DNA of 38,035 nt from CAYQNU01 sp964419055 (GTDB lineage Bacteria > Bacteroidota > Bacteroidia > Flavobacteriales_D > Parvicellaceae), in NCBI GenBank assembly GCA_964419055.1, contig CAYQNU010000024.1, positions 1 to 38,035 on the forward strand, given 5' to 3'. This document shows positions 25,701 through 33,300 of this stretch, in pieces. The notes under the pieces were generated by a model. It was not told the origin of the DNA. It saw nothing but the letters and a program-made list of their open reading frames with translations, and made no database searches. Within the stretch, counting starts at the first letter, position 1. Each line of letters starts with the position of its first letter. A program made the translations under genes and the position numbers.

Positions 25701-27451
25701 CCGAAAAAGAAAAGAACGATTTTGAAGCATTAGCACTTTCTAATGAAAATAAAGAACCGATTAAGAAAACAGCCTCGATTAGTTTTGGAGACTTGATTTC
25801 AAGTACCTATAAACCCGAAAAAGTTGAAAATACCATCGTCTTGTTTGATGAAAAAATTGTTTATTCTGATGCCAATCCAATTCCAATTAATCCTGGATTT
25901 CCTGATGGTTTATTTTATAAAGTACAAGTAGGTGCTTTTAATAAACCCATTCCAAATGATGTGTTTAAAGGTTTTGCTCCTATAACTGCTGATAAATTAC
26001 CTAATAGCAATTTGATTAGATATCGAGTAGGATATTTTAATGGATACACCATTGCCAACGATGCAAAAAATCAAATAAGACAAATGGGGTATAGTGATGC
26101 ATTTGTAGTAGCCATTTATGATGGTCAACCTATAACCTTGAGCCAGGCTAGAAGTATTGAAAGAGGTGAAATACCAGAAGGTTTAGTTGCATCAAATACA
26201 ACCAATACAAATACTACTGCTAATACCACCAATACGTCAACTAATACAACTACTAATACTACTAATAATTCAAGCAATACGGCATCAAATACCACATCAA
26301 CTAACGCATCAAATTCGAATAACACTACCAACACCAACACCAACACCGCTTCTACGACAACTACTAATACTGCTGCGAACAATTCTGCGGGTACAAATAG
26401 CACAGCTTCTAATTCAACAAATAACGGTAACAACAATACTTCAACTACTGCTTCAAACATTATACGAACCACTGAAGTAGATTTGGGGGCCAATGCAGCA
26501 AAAACGAACGATGCCGATAAAATTGAAGGGCTTTTCTACACCGTTCAATTAGGGGCATATAGCAAACCAATTGATGCAACCAGTGTTTATAATATTTCTC
26601 CTTTGGTTACAAAATTTGTGGGCCAATTGTATAAATACTCTACAGGGATTTATAGAAATATTGATGATGCTGTGGTTCGCAAAAACCAAGTGAATGCATT
26701 AGGAATGGCAGACGCTTTTGTTACGGTTTATTACAATGGGGAGAGAATTACGATTGAAAGAGCTAATCAATTAATAGCTGAAAAAGGTGAAAGTATATTT
26801 GCTACAGATAGCTCGGGAGGATTGAAACAATTACAACCCAATGCTTCAACAAGTGTAACAAACTCATCAGCTGTCAATACTACCTCCGTTCCTGTAGTCG
26901 AAGTTACCTCAAATGGTAAATTTCAGATTGACCTAGGTACTTATAGCGGAGAAGCTCCGGTGGATATAGCTAATGCTATGTTGATTATTCAACAATATGA
27001 AATTAAAACCGAATCAAAAGATGCCTCAAAGAGATATTATGTAGGAAATTTTGCTACTCCATCAGATGCTCAAAAAGTTATTGATCTATATAAAGAAAAT
27101 GGGGTAGAAACCATTAAAATCATTAATTTAGATGAGCCCGTAATTGAACAACCAAAAGGTCCAGCACCTGTTTCGGGAGTTTCTTATAGAGTGTTTTTAG
27201 GGACCTACGTTGATGGAAATGTGCCGCAAACTAGAGCAAATACTTTTATTGAATTGGCCGAATTAGGAATAGTTAAAATCCAAGATACAACTGGAGAAAC
27301 GTATTATTGCGGAAATGAAGGTTTATTCAGTTCTGCGCAGCAGTTGTTGACTAAATTTACGGAAAAAGGCATCTCTATTGCTGAGATAAAAGCTTTTCAA
27401 AATGGTGTTGAGATTCCCTTGTCTGATGCAAAAGCACTAACAGGAGAATAA
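19790..27451 (+). CDS. Giant envelope protein: TPR, PD40 propeller, coiled coils, Asn/Thr linkers, four SPOR-like domains
   Basis: A 2553-residue exported protein starting with TTG at 19790 (signal peptide, cleavage near YG-QTF, residue 22). Order: TPR-like helices (24-150: LFEKGKFVEAERLFLESL); a PD40/WD40-like propeller (about 175-345: DVIYYSSYGKDGATGLDLY, YFCSKGHNSMGGFDVF, YFASSRSSKYGYVDVY); a beta domain like a carboxypeptidase regulatory domain (345-430); Ala/Glu/Lys coiled coils (510-770); an Asn/Thr tract; two 108-residue repeats; more coiled coil; a long Asn/Thr tract; further coiled coil; then four SPOR-like domains (near 2040, 2247, 2376 and 2463; LFYKVQVGAF, LFYTVQLGAY, FQIDLGTY, YRVFLGTY). 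SPOR domains bind stripped peptidoglycan glycans. The front half resembles T9SS PorE, but the usual OmpA end is absent. A role anchoring envelope structures to peptidoglycan is inference. Confidence 0.88.
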   Translation: MSFKNIIFYCFVIFLNAGLYGQTFKTDAERLSYANELFEKGKFVEAERLFLESLSLNQTDPDLNFKYGTCLIYASEKKDESLRFLKYAVSKNADPRAHFYLGKALLLNYRFKEASDQFKIYKTKSSAADHVKLEVDLHIRMCENGRKLMNQLTELVVENKQRASLEKFYVSYDLSQIGGRIIVSEEFQSKHDKKLGYRSLIYFPPTNQDVIYYSSYGKDGATGLDLYAKKRLPNGEWGVEQLLPPQINTPYDEAYGFLHADQTTFYFCSKGHNSMGGFDVFKCAYDKETNSYGPAQNLDYKINTPDDDLMYVVDSLERNAYFASSRSSKYGYVDVYKVRVETYPMLNVILAGNFLNDVNPGDEATIKIEDPRNDEIIGMYSPNAQGKYVIILPKSGTYNFIVETKKSNKIHTSPVTIPPQMVMKPLKQKIMLVQNEGNEKLIIQNLFDEEVEDAEGIMADVMQQLANPNINIDQFDDSLLIDKDPEIYSNSKENEGNWTDADLKKMSEEMYLEAEKEALELKEKTDGAYAVASIKAKESQEYAKAAEDILKTIDGIENPLDKQKQAAQAKEYNEKAKEASMMATTALNLGNRLTVETENAQKEAAESKKTNDDIVAALNEKDPAKAQQQLEIVKDRLKEIISADAASSIDVVQVIAAQANEKKEEANREFEKAKEFRDEESKLNLRLNNLIAEQEKAKEKDKAGFDRQIEEIKEQIEQNKKWAEQAYSKAEKLDKEAEKLSKEAELMDDLLYEIENSTSPVLSQQEREILNQNIRNSSVEEKIGTNENSLSEFEPIDMSVLNNSTVTTNTTNSNVNNNSTSDTNNNSNNTTNTTNDNGSNTNNTTNNTTNDNGSNTPNSTNNTTNSNGSNTTNNTSNTSTAISVPTIDFESNKTELARFETEKDPVVKAQKENEVYENWLNDINEKIQEIDALIPTATTQEDKDKLTSAKNTLENTKREVESKSAANLDVIANNANSNTNVTATTNATPTIPSTDFSTKKNELETVSSEKDPKIKAEKENVIYENWVNEINEKLQEIEAQIPLLTSEEDKKNWVEAKNTLNNSKTEIERNISANNTLIENATTVASTNTPDNASSTRTYIDNEPNNVKNTEGFKSLKNEVTNEKAVADDFENTVIPKDIYANEEAKNKVNEAESDRDKIIMIENEIAALNTNLENEKKAKKKEAISKEIDAKENEKNLSEIQLGTKVFEADQIELKANDVALAALVENIKIEVANYDTDKNYIKANLLLQEAESQRRDAEVLYKKANSAETSEQKSTLLIEAHKLNQAALQNQNAATTLLVQVNSSNYVAEFVDPSLNKNGNTKTVNTTVFEDGNTTNTNSNTTSANTNTTSNNTNTTANNTTSDVNNTTSNNTNTNSNTTSTNTNTASNNTNTTANNTTSDVNNASSNNTNSNTNTNSNTNTSSTNTASSDTNNSNNNTTSSNTTNSTSTNNSTADNNTSTSTNTNTATNTNTNTTNTANNNSATTNNSGNNTTTSDNNSSNATITSTTSTTSNAVITNPTSDDINSGKVSIENATKMAEKNAQSTIEKQEVANVVFSPTETVKEAHTVTTEVPVVEMNRNTEFESETAQKIAQTDVKTVAKLDDLTTQIDAKRKELDAATSDKEKAKITKEVENLEKNRAKEELKVSDDYQKAASIELGNATAQVTTSKDVIKNNIENTYLENQATEYENSANQLIADATKLRSEAEKEKDKQEKAEMLKVAFSKEMEAANYIEKAADLKLQAELKENEISINELIDVSENLEERLSTKLNQQAEDVRREAAQMRQKAADLYTQSETAKGEDKFNLENQAETLNKSASRLENFATQLTNQSQQAAEKESEILAKNELLATLKTANIEEIRSNETYAKFNEVQKEIDTKTLEKSSLEGQKKGYENLAQQQEIKAKDIENKITSSTNEAEKVELNNQVNELNEFARANREKASELDNQIEKLDEEIAALQVNQNGVVFNLTEKEKNDFEALALSNENKEPIKKTASISFGDLISSTYKPEKVENTIVLFDEKIVYSDANPIPINPGFPDGLFYKVQVGAFNKPIPNDVFKGFAPITADKLPNSNLIRYRVGYFNGYTIANDAKNQIRQMGYSDAFVVAIYDGQPITLSQARSIERGEIPEGLVASNTTNTNTTANTTNTSTNTTTNTTNNSSNTASNTTSTNASNSNNTTNTNTNTASTTTTNTAANNSAGTNSTASNSTNNGNNNTSTTASNIIRTTEVDLGANAAKTNDADKIEGLFYTVQLGAYSKPIDATSVYNISPLVTKFVGQLYKYSTGIYRNIDDAVVRKNQVNALGMADAFVTVYYNGERITIERANQLIAEKGESIFATDSSGGLKQLQPNASTSVTNSSAVNTTSVPVVEVTSNGKFQIDLGTYSGEAPVDIANAMLIIQQYEIKTESKDASKRYYVGNFATPSDAQKVIDLYKENGVETIKIINLDEPVIEQPKGPAPVSGVSYRVFLGTYVDGNVPQTRANTFIELAELGIVKIQDTTGETYYCGNEGLFSSAQQLLTKFTEKGISIAEIKAFQNGVEIPLSDAKALTGE
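22193..22440 (+). repeat. Asn/Thr-rich tract 1 in the giant SPOR protein
   Basis: Codons 802-884 encode almost only Asn, Thr, Ser, Asp and Gly, with loosely repeated NTTNNTTNDNGSNT-like words. Synonymous codons are mixed, so this is not a simple DNA microsatellite. Confidence 0.85.
22445..23038 (+). repeat. Two diverged 108-residue (324-bp) repeats in the giant SPOR protein
   Basis: Unit 1 begins at 22445 and unit 2 at 22769, a period of 324 bases. Shared words include EKDPVVKAQKENEVYENW versus EKDPKIKAEKENVIYENW and INEKIQEID versus INEKLQEIE. Each unit is a helical hairpin-like module ending in a short Asn/Thr linker. Confidence 0.85.
23792..24339 (+). repeat. Asn/Thr-rich tract 2 with a 111-bp tandem duplication
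   Basis: About 182 codons of Asn, Thr and Ser with a few Ala, Asp and Val. Within it, 23807-23917 and 23918-24028 are tandem 37-codon units that differ at 12 of 111 bases by my count; both contain TTSDVNN. Confidence 0.85.
26192..26460 (+). repeat. Asn/Thr-rich tract 3, between SPOR-like domains 1 and 2
   Basis: About 90 codons of Asn, Thr, Ser and Ala form a linker between the first two SPOR-like domains. It is similar in style to tracts 1 and 2 but has no clear long tandem unit. Confidence 0.8.
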
Positions 27452-27474
27452 TAGCACAATGAATAATAAAGTTG

Positions 27475-27482
27475 TATTTTTG
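27475..27482 (+). promoter_or_regulatory. Bacteroidota -7 box TATTTTTG
   Basis: Matches TAnnTTTG, 18 bases before the TTG start of the flippase gene. It suggests a separate promoter for the flippase/glycosyltransferase pair. No TTG -33 element is evident. Confidence 0.4.
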
Positions 27483-27500
27483 CAACAAATAGTAAGGTAA

Positions 27501-28793
27501 TTGAAATCTGATAATAAAACTTTTTTAAGTAATGTAAGTATCATATTGGGTGGTACCATGATTGCTCAATTGCTTTCATTGATTGCTTTACCCTTTTTAC
27601 AAAAGTATTTTTACACACCAGAAGATTTTGCCTTATTCACTTGGTTTTTTGAATTAACCGCCATTTTTGTTGGTATTAGTGCATTGAGAATTGAAACGGG
27701 AATAGTTCTCGAAAAAGATCCTATTATTGCATTAAAATTGGTGCGATTGTGTTTACGAATTGCATTTTTCTTATCACTTTTTTCTGCAGTTTGCTTTATA
27801 CTGTTGTCCTTTTTTTATGAAAACTTTGAATTGTTCACCAATAACATTCTTTGGTTATTATTGGTGCCAATAACTATCTTTTTATTGGGTGGAATACAAA
27901 TACTTACTGCATATTATACCCGACAACAAAAATTTAAAGAATTGGCTAGTAATAAAGTTATTCAAACAACAGGAACACTAATTCCACAAATTTTATTCGC
28001 AGTTTTTAAAGGACATTCCGTGGGACTGGTTATGGGTAAAATTATTGGTGGTTTATTCTCCTTTTTTGCTTTGTTTGGACGCATTTATAAAGATTTAAAA
28101 GAAGTAAGTTTTCCTACAAAAAGCGAACGAAAATTATTATTTAAAAGAAACAAAGATTTCATTTTATATACTACCCCCAGTACATTCATAGGGATGTTTA
28201 CTAATTTTATTTTTATCGATTTATTTTTACATTACTATGGAGAGTCTTTTACAGGACAATTAGGTGCATCTAAGATTTATGTTGGAATGGCTTTTTCAGT
28301 ACTTTCTACATCGTTTGCACAAGTTTTTTATAGTAAAATTGCGGGTATCCACGATAAAAAAATATTGCGTGATTTTTATACATATTGGGTAATTAGACTG
28401 AGTGCAATAGCCCTTTTAGCTGTTATTGTGGTATACTTAATACCTTCAAATTGGGTAGAGTTATTCTTTGGTAAAGTTAAAAATTGGGATGAATTATTAC
28501 CAGTAATGAGGATTATGACACTGTGGATGGCAGTGATGTTTGTATCATCCTCTCTTTCATATATTTATATTAAATTAAATAGGCAACGTTCAGTTATATA
28601 TTTTGATATTATTCATTTAACGTTGATTATTTTAAGCATTACTGTTTCTCATTTTTTATACCACGATTTTTATACCTCCTTGTATTGGTTTACGGGTGCC
28701 AAAATAATTGTATATGTTATTGCCATTGTCGTTTCTTATGTTTTTATAAATCGGTATAAAGTTTCACAAGAAAATGAAAATTTGATGGTATAA
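27501..28793 (+). CDS. Polysaccharide flippase (Wzx/oligosaccharide translocase type)
   Basis: A 430-residue inner-membrane protein with about 12 hydrophobic helices along its length. The start (FLSNVSIILGGTMIAQLLSLIALPFLQKYFYTPEDFALFTWF) is typical of MOP-superfamily lipopolysaccharide exporters that flip lipid-linked glycans across the inner membrane. Later features agree (TGQLGASKIYVGMAFSVLSTSFAQVFY, basic cytoplasmic loops). The start is a TTG at 27501; the first in-frame ATG (27558) would delete most of helix 1. It is six bases upstream of a glycosyltransferase gene, which supports a role in surface polysaccharide synthesis. No polymerase or other glycan genes follow, so the pair is a small outlier from, or a remnant of, a larger set. 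Confidence 0.87.
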   Translation: MKSDNKTFLSNVSIILGGTMIAQLLSLIALPFLQKYFYTPEDFALFTWFFELTAIFVGISALRIETGIVLEKDPIIALKLVRLCLRIAFFLSLFSAVCFILLSFFYENFELFTNNILWLLLVPITIFLLGGIQILTAYYTRQQKFKELASNKVIQTTGTLIPQILFAVFKGHSVGLVMGKIIGGLFSFFALFGRIYKDLKEVSFPTKSERKLLFKRNKDFILYTTPSTFIGMFTNFIFIDLFLHYYGESFTGQLGASKIYVGMAFSVLSTSFAQVFYSKIAGIHDKKILRDFYTYWVIRLSAIALLAVIVVYLIPSNWVELFFGKVKNWDELLPVMRIMTLWMAVMFVSSSLSYIYIKLNRQRSVIYFDIIHLTLIILSITVSHFLYHDFYTSLYWFTGAKIIVYVIAIVVSYVFINRYKVSQENENLMV

Positions 28794-28799
28794 ACCGAT

Positions 28800-29810
28800 A
28801 TGAATCCTCCATTAGTTTCTATAATTACACCGTTTAAAAATACCTCTCCTTACCTTAGGGAGTGTATTGATTCTATTTTGACACAAGACTACCAAAATTG
28901 GGAATTGATTTGTATTAACGATCATTCGGAAGATAACAGCGTAGAGATTGTAAATGAGTACGTTAAAAAAGATTCCCGCATAACATTAATTCATAGCGAT
29001 GGACATGGAATTATACCAGCAATTCAGAAGGCATATCCTCTTTCAAAAGGAGAATTCGTCACACGAATGGACAGCGATGACAGTATGCCTCCCAATAGAA
29101 TTTCCTATCAAGTAAATGCATTGACACAAAGTGGGAGAGGGTTTGTAAGCGTAGGATTGATAGATTATTTTTGTGACTCGGGTGAACTAGCAGAAGGTTT
29201 CAAAAAATATGAAAGTTGGCTTAATGAACTAACATTAAAAGGGGAAAATTTTAAAGATATTTACAAAGAATGTGTTATTCCATCACCTGGATTTATGATA
29301 CACAAAGAAGATTTTGAAAAGTGCGGAAGATTTGATAGCGTTTTATATCCAGAAGATTATGATTTGGCTTTTAGAATGTATAAAAACAAATTAAAGGTTT
29401 TACCTTGTGATACGGTATTGCTGCGATGGAGAGATTACGGTATACGTACTTCAAGAGTTGATGAAAAATATACCCAAGCAAAATTATTAGATTTAAGATT
29501 ACACTATTTTTTAGAAATCGATTACAACAACAAGAAACCATTGGTACTTTGGGGTGCGAGTAAAAAAGGTAAACAAATTGCCAAAACATTAATTCAAAAG
29601 AACGTTAATTTTCAATGGATTTGTGACAATAATAATAAAATTGGTCAGGTAATTTATGACCGAAAGTTACAACCTTTTGAATTGATTAAATCGCTCCAAA
29701 ATTTTCAAAGCATTGTTTTAGTGGCAAATACACAAGATCAAATGGCTATTCATGAATTTATGAATGATTTAGGTCATCAACATCAACGAGATTATTTCTT
29801 TTTTTGTTAA
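28800..29810 (+). CDS. Family 2 glycosyltransferase with C-terminal Rossmann-like domain
   Basis: A 336-residue cytoplasmic protein. The N-terminal GT-A fold (1-220) shows PLVSIITPFKNTSPYLRECIDSIL, CINDHSEDNS (nucleotide-sugar binding) and the metal-binding MDSDD (Asp91, Asp93, Asp94), followed by a likely catalytic region around SPGFMIHKEDFEKCGRFD and YPEDYDLAFRM. The last ~100 residues form a second domain: LVLWGASKKGKQIAKTLI, then WICDNNNKIGQVIYD, which resembles the small Rossmann-like modules found in some sugar-modifying proteins. It transfers a sugar from a nucleotide donor to an unknown acceptor. It starts six bases after the flippase gene, so the two are cotranscribed. Confidence 0.9.
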   Translation: MNPPLVSIITPFKNTSPYLRECIDSILTQDYQNWELICINDHSEDNSVEIVNEYVKKDSRITLIHSDGHGIIPAIQKAYPLSKGEFVTRMDSDDSMPPNRISYQVNALTQSGRGFVSVGLIDYFCDSGELAEGFKKYESWLNELTLKGENFKDIYKECVIPSPGFMIHKEDFEKCGRFDSVLYPEDYDLAFRMYKNKLKVLPCDTVLLRWRDYGIRTSRVDEKYTQAKLLDLRLHYFLEIDYNNKKPLVLWGASKKGKQIAKTLIQKNVNFQWICDNNNKIGQVIYDRKLQPFELIKSLQNFQSIVLVANTQDQMAIHEFMNDLGHQHQRDYFFFC

Positions 29811-29907
29811 ATCTTTTCTTGGTTTGTTTGCAACATCAAAATGCATTGTTTCGTCAAAGAAATAAACTAACTGATACAATTCAGTAAATATTTTGATTCT
29901 TTTTATA

Positions 29908-29936
29908 TTGAAATACAACCAAATGTCTTAATTTCG
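29908..29936 (+). promoter_or_regulatory. Bacteroidota promoter for the 29964 gene
   Basis: TTG (29908-29910), an 18-base spacer and TAATTTCG (29929-29936) fit the TTG / TAnnTTTG form with one change in the -7 box. The start codon follows 27 bases later. It probably also serves the large adhesin gene downstream. Confidence 0.6.
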
Positions 29937-29963
29937 CATCATCTATTTTAATATGCCCAAATT

Positions 29964-30356
29964 ATGAAAACAAAATTACCCCTAATACTTGCAGCATCTT
30001 GTTTTTTGCTTGTCACTTCTGCTTTTTCGACTTCTAAAAATAGAATGGAAAAACCTACAAAAAATCAAATGATTTCCAACGTTAAAACAATTTGTAATTA
30101 CTCATTTGAAAATGTAACGGATGAAATGCAAATAGAACAGCTAAAGGCTGAAATATCTTTATTGAAAGGGGTTTCGGAAATTAAATCCGTTTACAAACCA
30201 GAGAAAAAAAGAGGTCAAATTACGGTGATTATTATTGAACCTAAAAGATCCTCAGAGGGTCAAGTAATGTTTGACATTACTCAAATCAAAAAAGCAATCA
30301 TTAACCAGGGATTATCTCCTTTGGATGTAACCATTTCAGAGGAATTTATAGATTAA
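29964..30356 (+). CDS. Small exported protein, hypothetical
   Basis: A 130-residue protein with a Sec signal peptide (hydrophobic residues 6-20, cleavage near SAFST). The mature part has an alternating helix-strand pattern: EQLKAEISLLKGVSEIKSVY, then GQITVIIIEP, then FDITQIKKAIINQGLSPLDVTI. That order resembles the ferredoxin-like fold of heavy-metal-associated domains, but no CxxC metal site is present, so metal binding is unlikely. I do not recognise a named family. A promoter lies just upstream, and the stop is 35 bases before the adhesin gene, which suggests that the two are expressed together. Confidence 0.75.
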   Translation: MKTKLPLILAASCFLLVTSAFSTSKNRMEKPTKNQMISNVKTICNYSFENVTDEMQIEQLKAEISLLKGVSEIKSVYKPEKKRGQITVIIIEPKRSSEGQVMFDITQIKKAIINQGLSPLDVTISEEFID

Positions 30357-30391
30357 TTCCTTTTTCAAAACTTAACTAACTTACTCTTAAT

Positions 30392-33300
30392 ATGAAATTG
30401 TTCTTGAAATTAGCGGGTGCGTGTTGCGCCTTAATTTTTACTCTAAATTCTAATGCACAAACCGATGGTTGTTCAGCTTCGCCAACCATACCCGTAACTG
30501 CTACTTGTGCTTCACCAACGAATGGTACAACTGCTGGTGCTACTCAAACCATTATTGGTTGCGTTGGTAATGCCGATGATGATGTTTGGTATCAATTTAC
30601 AGCAACTGCTACAACCCATCAAATTACTGTGGTAGGGTCAGCATCCTTTGACCCCGTTTTGCAATTGTTTTCAGGTGGATGTTCAGTTTTAAACACAGTA
30701 AGCTGTATGGATCAAACCTTTAATGGAGGTACAGAGACCATTTATGCTACCGGGTTAACGATTGGAGCAGTTTATAAAATAAGAGTTTATCATTACAGCG
30801 CTGGTTCTGGATCAAACACATTTACTATTTGTGTTACCACTCCACCTTCAGCTCCCGCAAATGACAATTGTGCCGGAGCAACTTTATTGGGTGTAAATTT
30901 AGCTTGTACCTATACCAATTCTACTTCAGCTAGTGCTACACAATCCATGGTTGGATGTGCTGGTAATGCTGACGATGATGTTTGGTTTCGTTTTGTTGCT
31001 ACCAACTCAGTGCAAACAATTACGGTCGATCCATCAGCATACATGGACCCAGTAATTGAACTGTTTTCTGGAACGTGTGCCACATTAAACTCCTTATATT
31101 GTGTTGATAATACGTTCACTAATGGAAATGAAGTAATTAGCGCAGTTGGGTTAATTCCAGGGAATACTTATTACGTAAGAGTTTATGATTATTATACATC
31201 TACGGGTGGAGCACCTTTTCAAATTTGTGTAACAGGAACAGCCACTTCAGCTCCTACAAATGATGAGCCGTGCAACGCTATTCCTTTGCCAGCCGTTACA
31301 GCTGAATGTTCCTATTTGAATTTTACAACGGTTGGAGCAACGGCTTCATTGGGGGCTCCAACTCCCGCTTCCTGTGCTGGAGGTTCGGCACCATTTCAAG
31401 GAGGTTTTAACGCTACAACAGCCGATGTTTGGTTTTCAGTTGTTGTTCCGGCTTCAGGTATTTTATCCATTACACCGCAGCCAGGATATGGTATAAATGA
31501 TGCGGCAATGGCATTATATTCAGGGACTTGTGGAGCATTAACCCAAATAGCTTGTTCTGACGATTACAATTTTCCGGGTGCTACTAATGATTTTAAACCC
31601 TATATTTTACAAACAGGTTTAACCCCAGGATCAACAGTTTATATAAGATATTGGAGATACAATACTAATACCGGTGTTTTTGGAATTTGTGTTTCTTCAC
31701 CAACAAATGATAACTGTGCTAATGCACTTTATATTTGCGATTTGAATGGTTACAGTGCTTCAACAAGTGCTGCTTATACGCCTGACAGACCAGGTACAGG
31801 AGCTGGGCAAATGTTCGGGAATAATGAAACTTCAGCAGGGGTTAACTTAGTTGATGGAACTAATTCTGGAGGTCCTTTTGGTGGAACTACCTATGATGTA
31901 AATATTGAAAACAACTCTTGGATTACGTTCACTGCTGCAGCTACTACTGCAACATTAACTGTTTCAATATATAATTGTTGGGTAGGGAACTTTCCTTCAG
32001 GCGGAATACAAATGGAGATTTTTTCAGGAACCAATTGCAATAACTTTGTTTCAGTTTCCAATTTTGAAGAAAGTTCTACAGGATTTGTAATTACAGCTAC
32101 AGGTCTCACCATTGGACAAGATTATTATTTAATGGTAGACGGTTATGCCGGTGATATTTGTAATTATACGATTACAGCAAATACTGGAGTAGCTTTTCCT
32201 GAAATTATTGCTTCAGCAAACCCTATTTGTACAGGAACATCTGTTACTTTAACTGCACCAGCTGGCGCAACAAGTTATTTATGGTCTCCTGGAGGTCAAA
32301 CTACTTCAACAATAAATGTTTCTCCCAGTTCAACTACTACTTACACTTGTGTAGTTGAAGGTGTTTGTGGTTACAAACAAACGTTGACTAAAACGGTAAA
32401 TGTTAATCAACTACCAACATTATTAAATAGTACCGCTGTAAGTATCTGTACGGGAACTGCATTTAATACTACGTTAACATCGGATATTCCATCTACCTAT
32501 TCTTGGTCAGCAACTCCAAATGGAAACGTAACAGGAGAAACTACTACAACTCAATCTTCTTCAACAATTAATAATACATTGAATTTATCAGTAGGATCTT
32601 CTCAGATAGTTAATTATAATATAACTTCTACAGCAATTAGCTCAGGATGTATTTCAAATCAAACTATAGCTGTTACCGTGAATCCTAGACCTGTAGCTGA
32701 TGCAGGATCTCCATTTACCAAAACGTGTGTTACTAATCCAACAGGGGCATCAATAGGAATGACTGCTGTTGCTGGAGTTACTTATTCTTGGTCTCCCACA
32801 ACTGGATTGAGTTCAAGTACTGTTTCCAATCCAACTGCTAACCCAACTTCCACTACAACTTATACGCTAACAGCTACGCAAACTTCTACGGGATGCACGG
32901 CTTCAAGTACTGTAACTGTTACTGTAAATACAACCGTACCAGTCGCTAACGCAGGAAGTGCTTTCACGAAAACATGTGTCTCCAACCCATCAGGAGCTAC
33001 AATCGGAGTTGCACCCGTTGCAGGAGTAACGTATTCTTGGTCACCTGCAACTGGATTGAGTTCAAGTACTGTTTCCAATCCAACTGCTAATCCAACTACT
33101 ACTACTGCTTATACATTAATTGCAACGAATACATCAAGTGGCTGTACAGCAACAAGTAACGTTAGTGTAACAGTTAATACAACGGTTCCAGTTGCTAATG
33201 CAGGAACAGATTTTACAAAAACATGTGTTACCAATCCATCTGGAGCAACAATTGGAGTTGCACCCGTTGTAGGAGTTACCTATTCATGGACACCAACAAC

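Noticed and set aside
27501..29810. A full O-antigen or capsule cluster
   Set aside because: Only a flippase and one glycosyltransferase are present; no polymerase, sugar-nucleotide synthesis or export genes follow.
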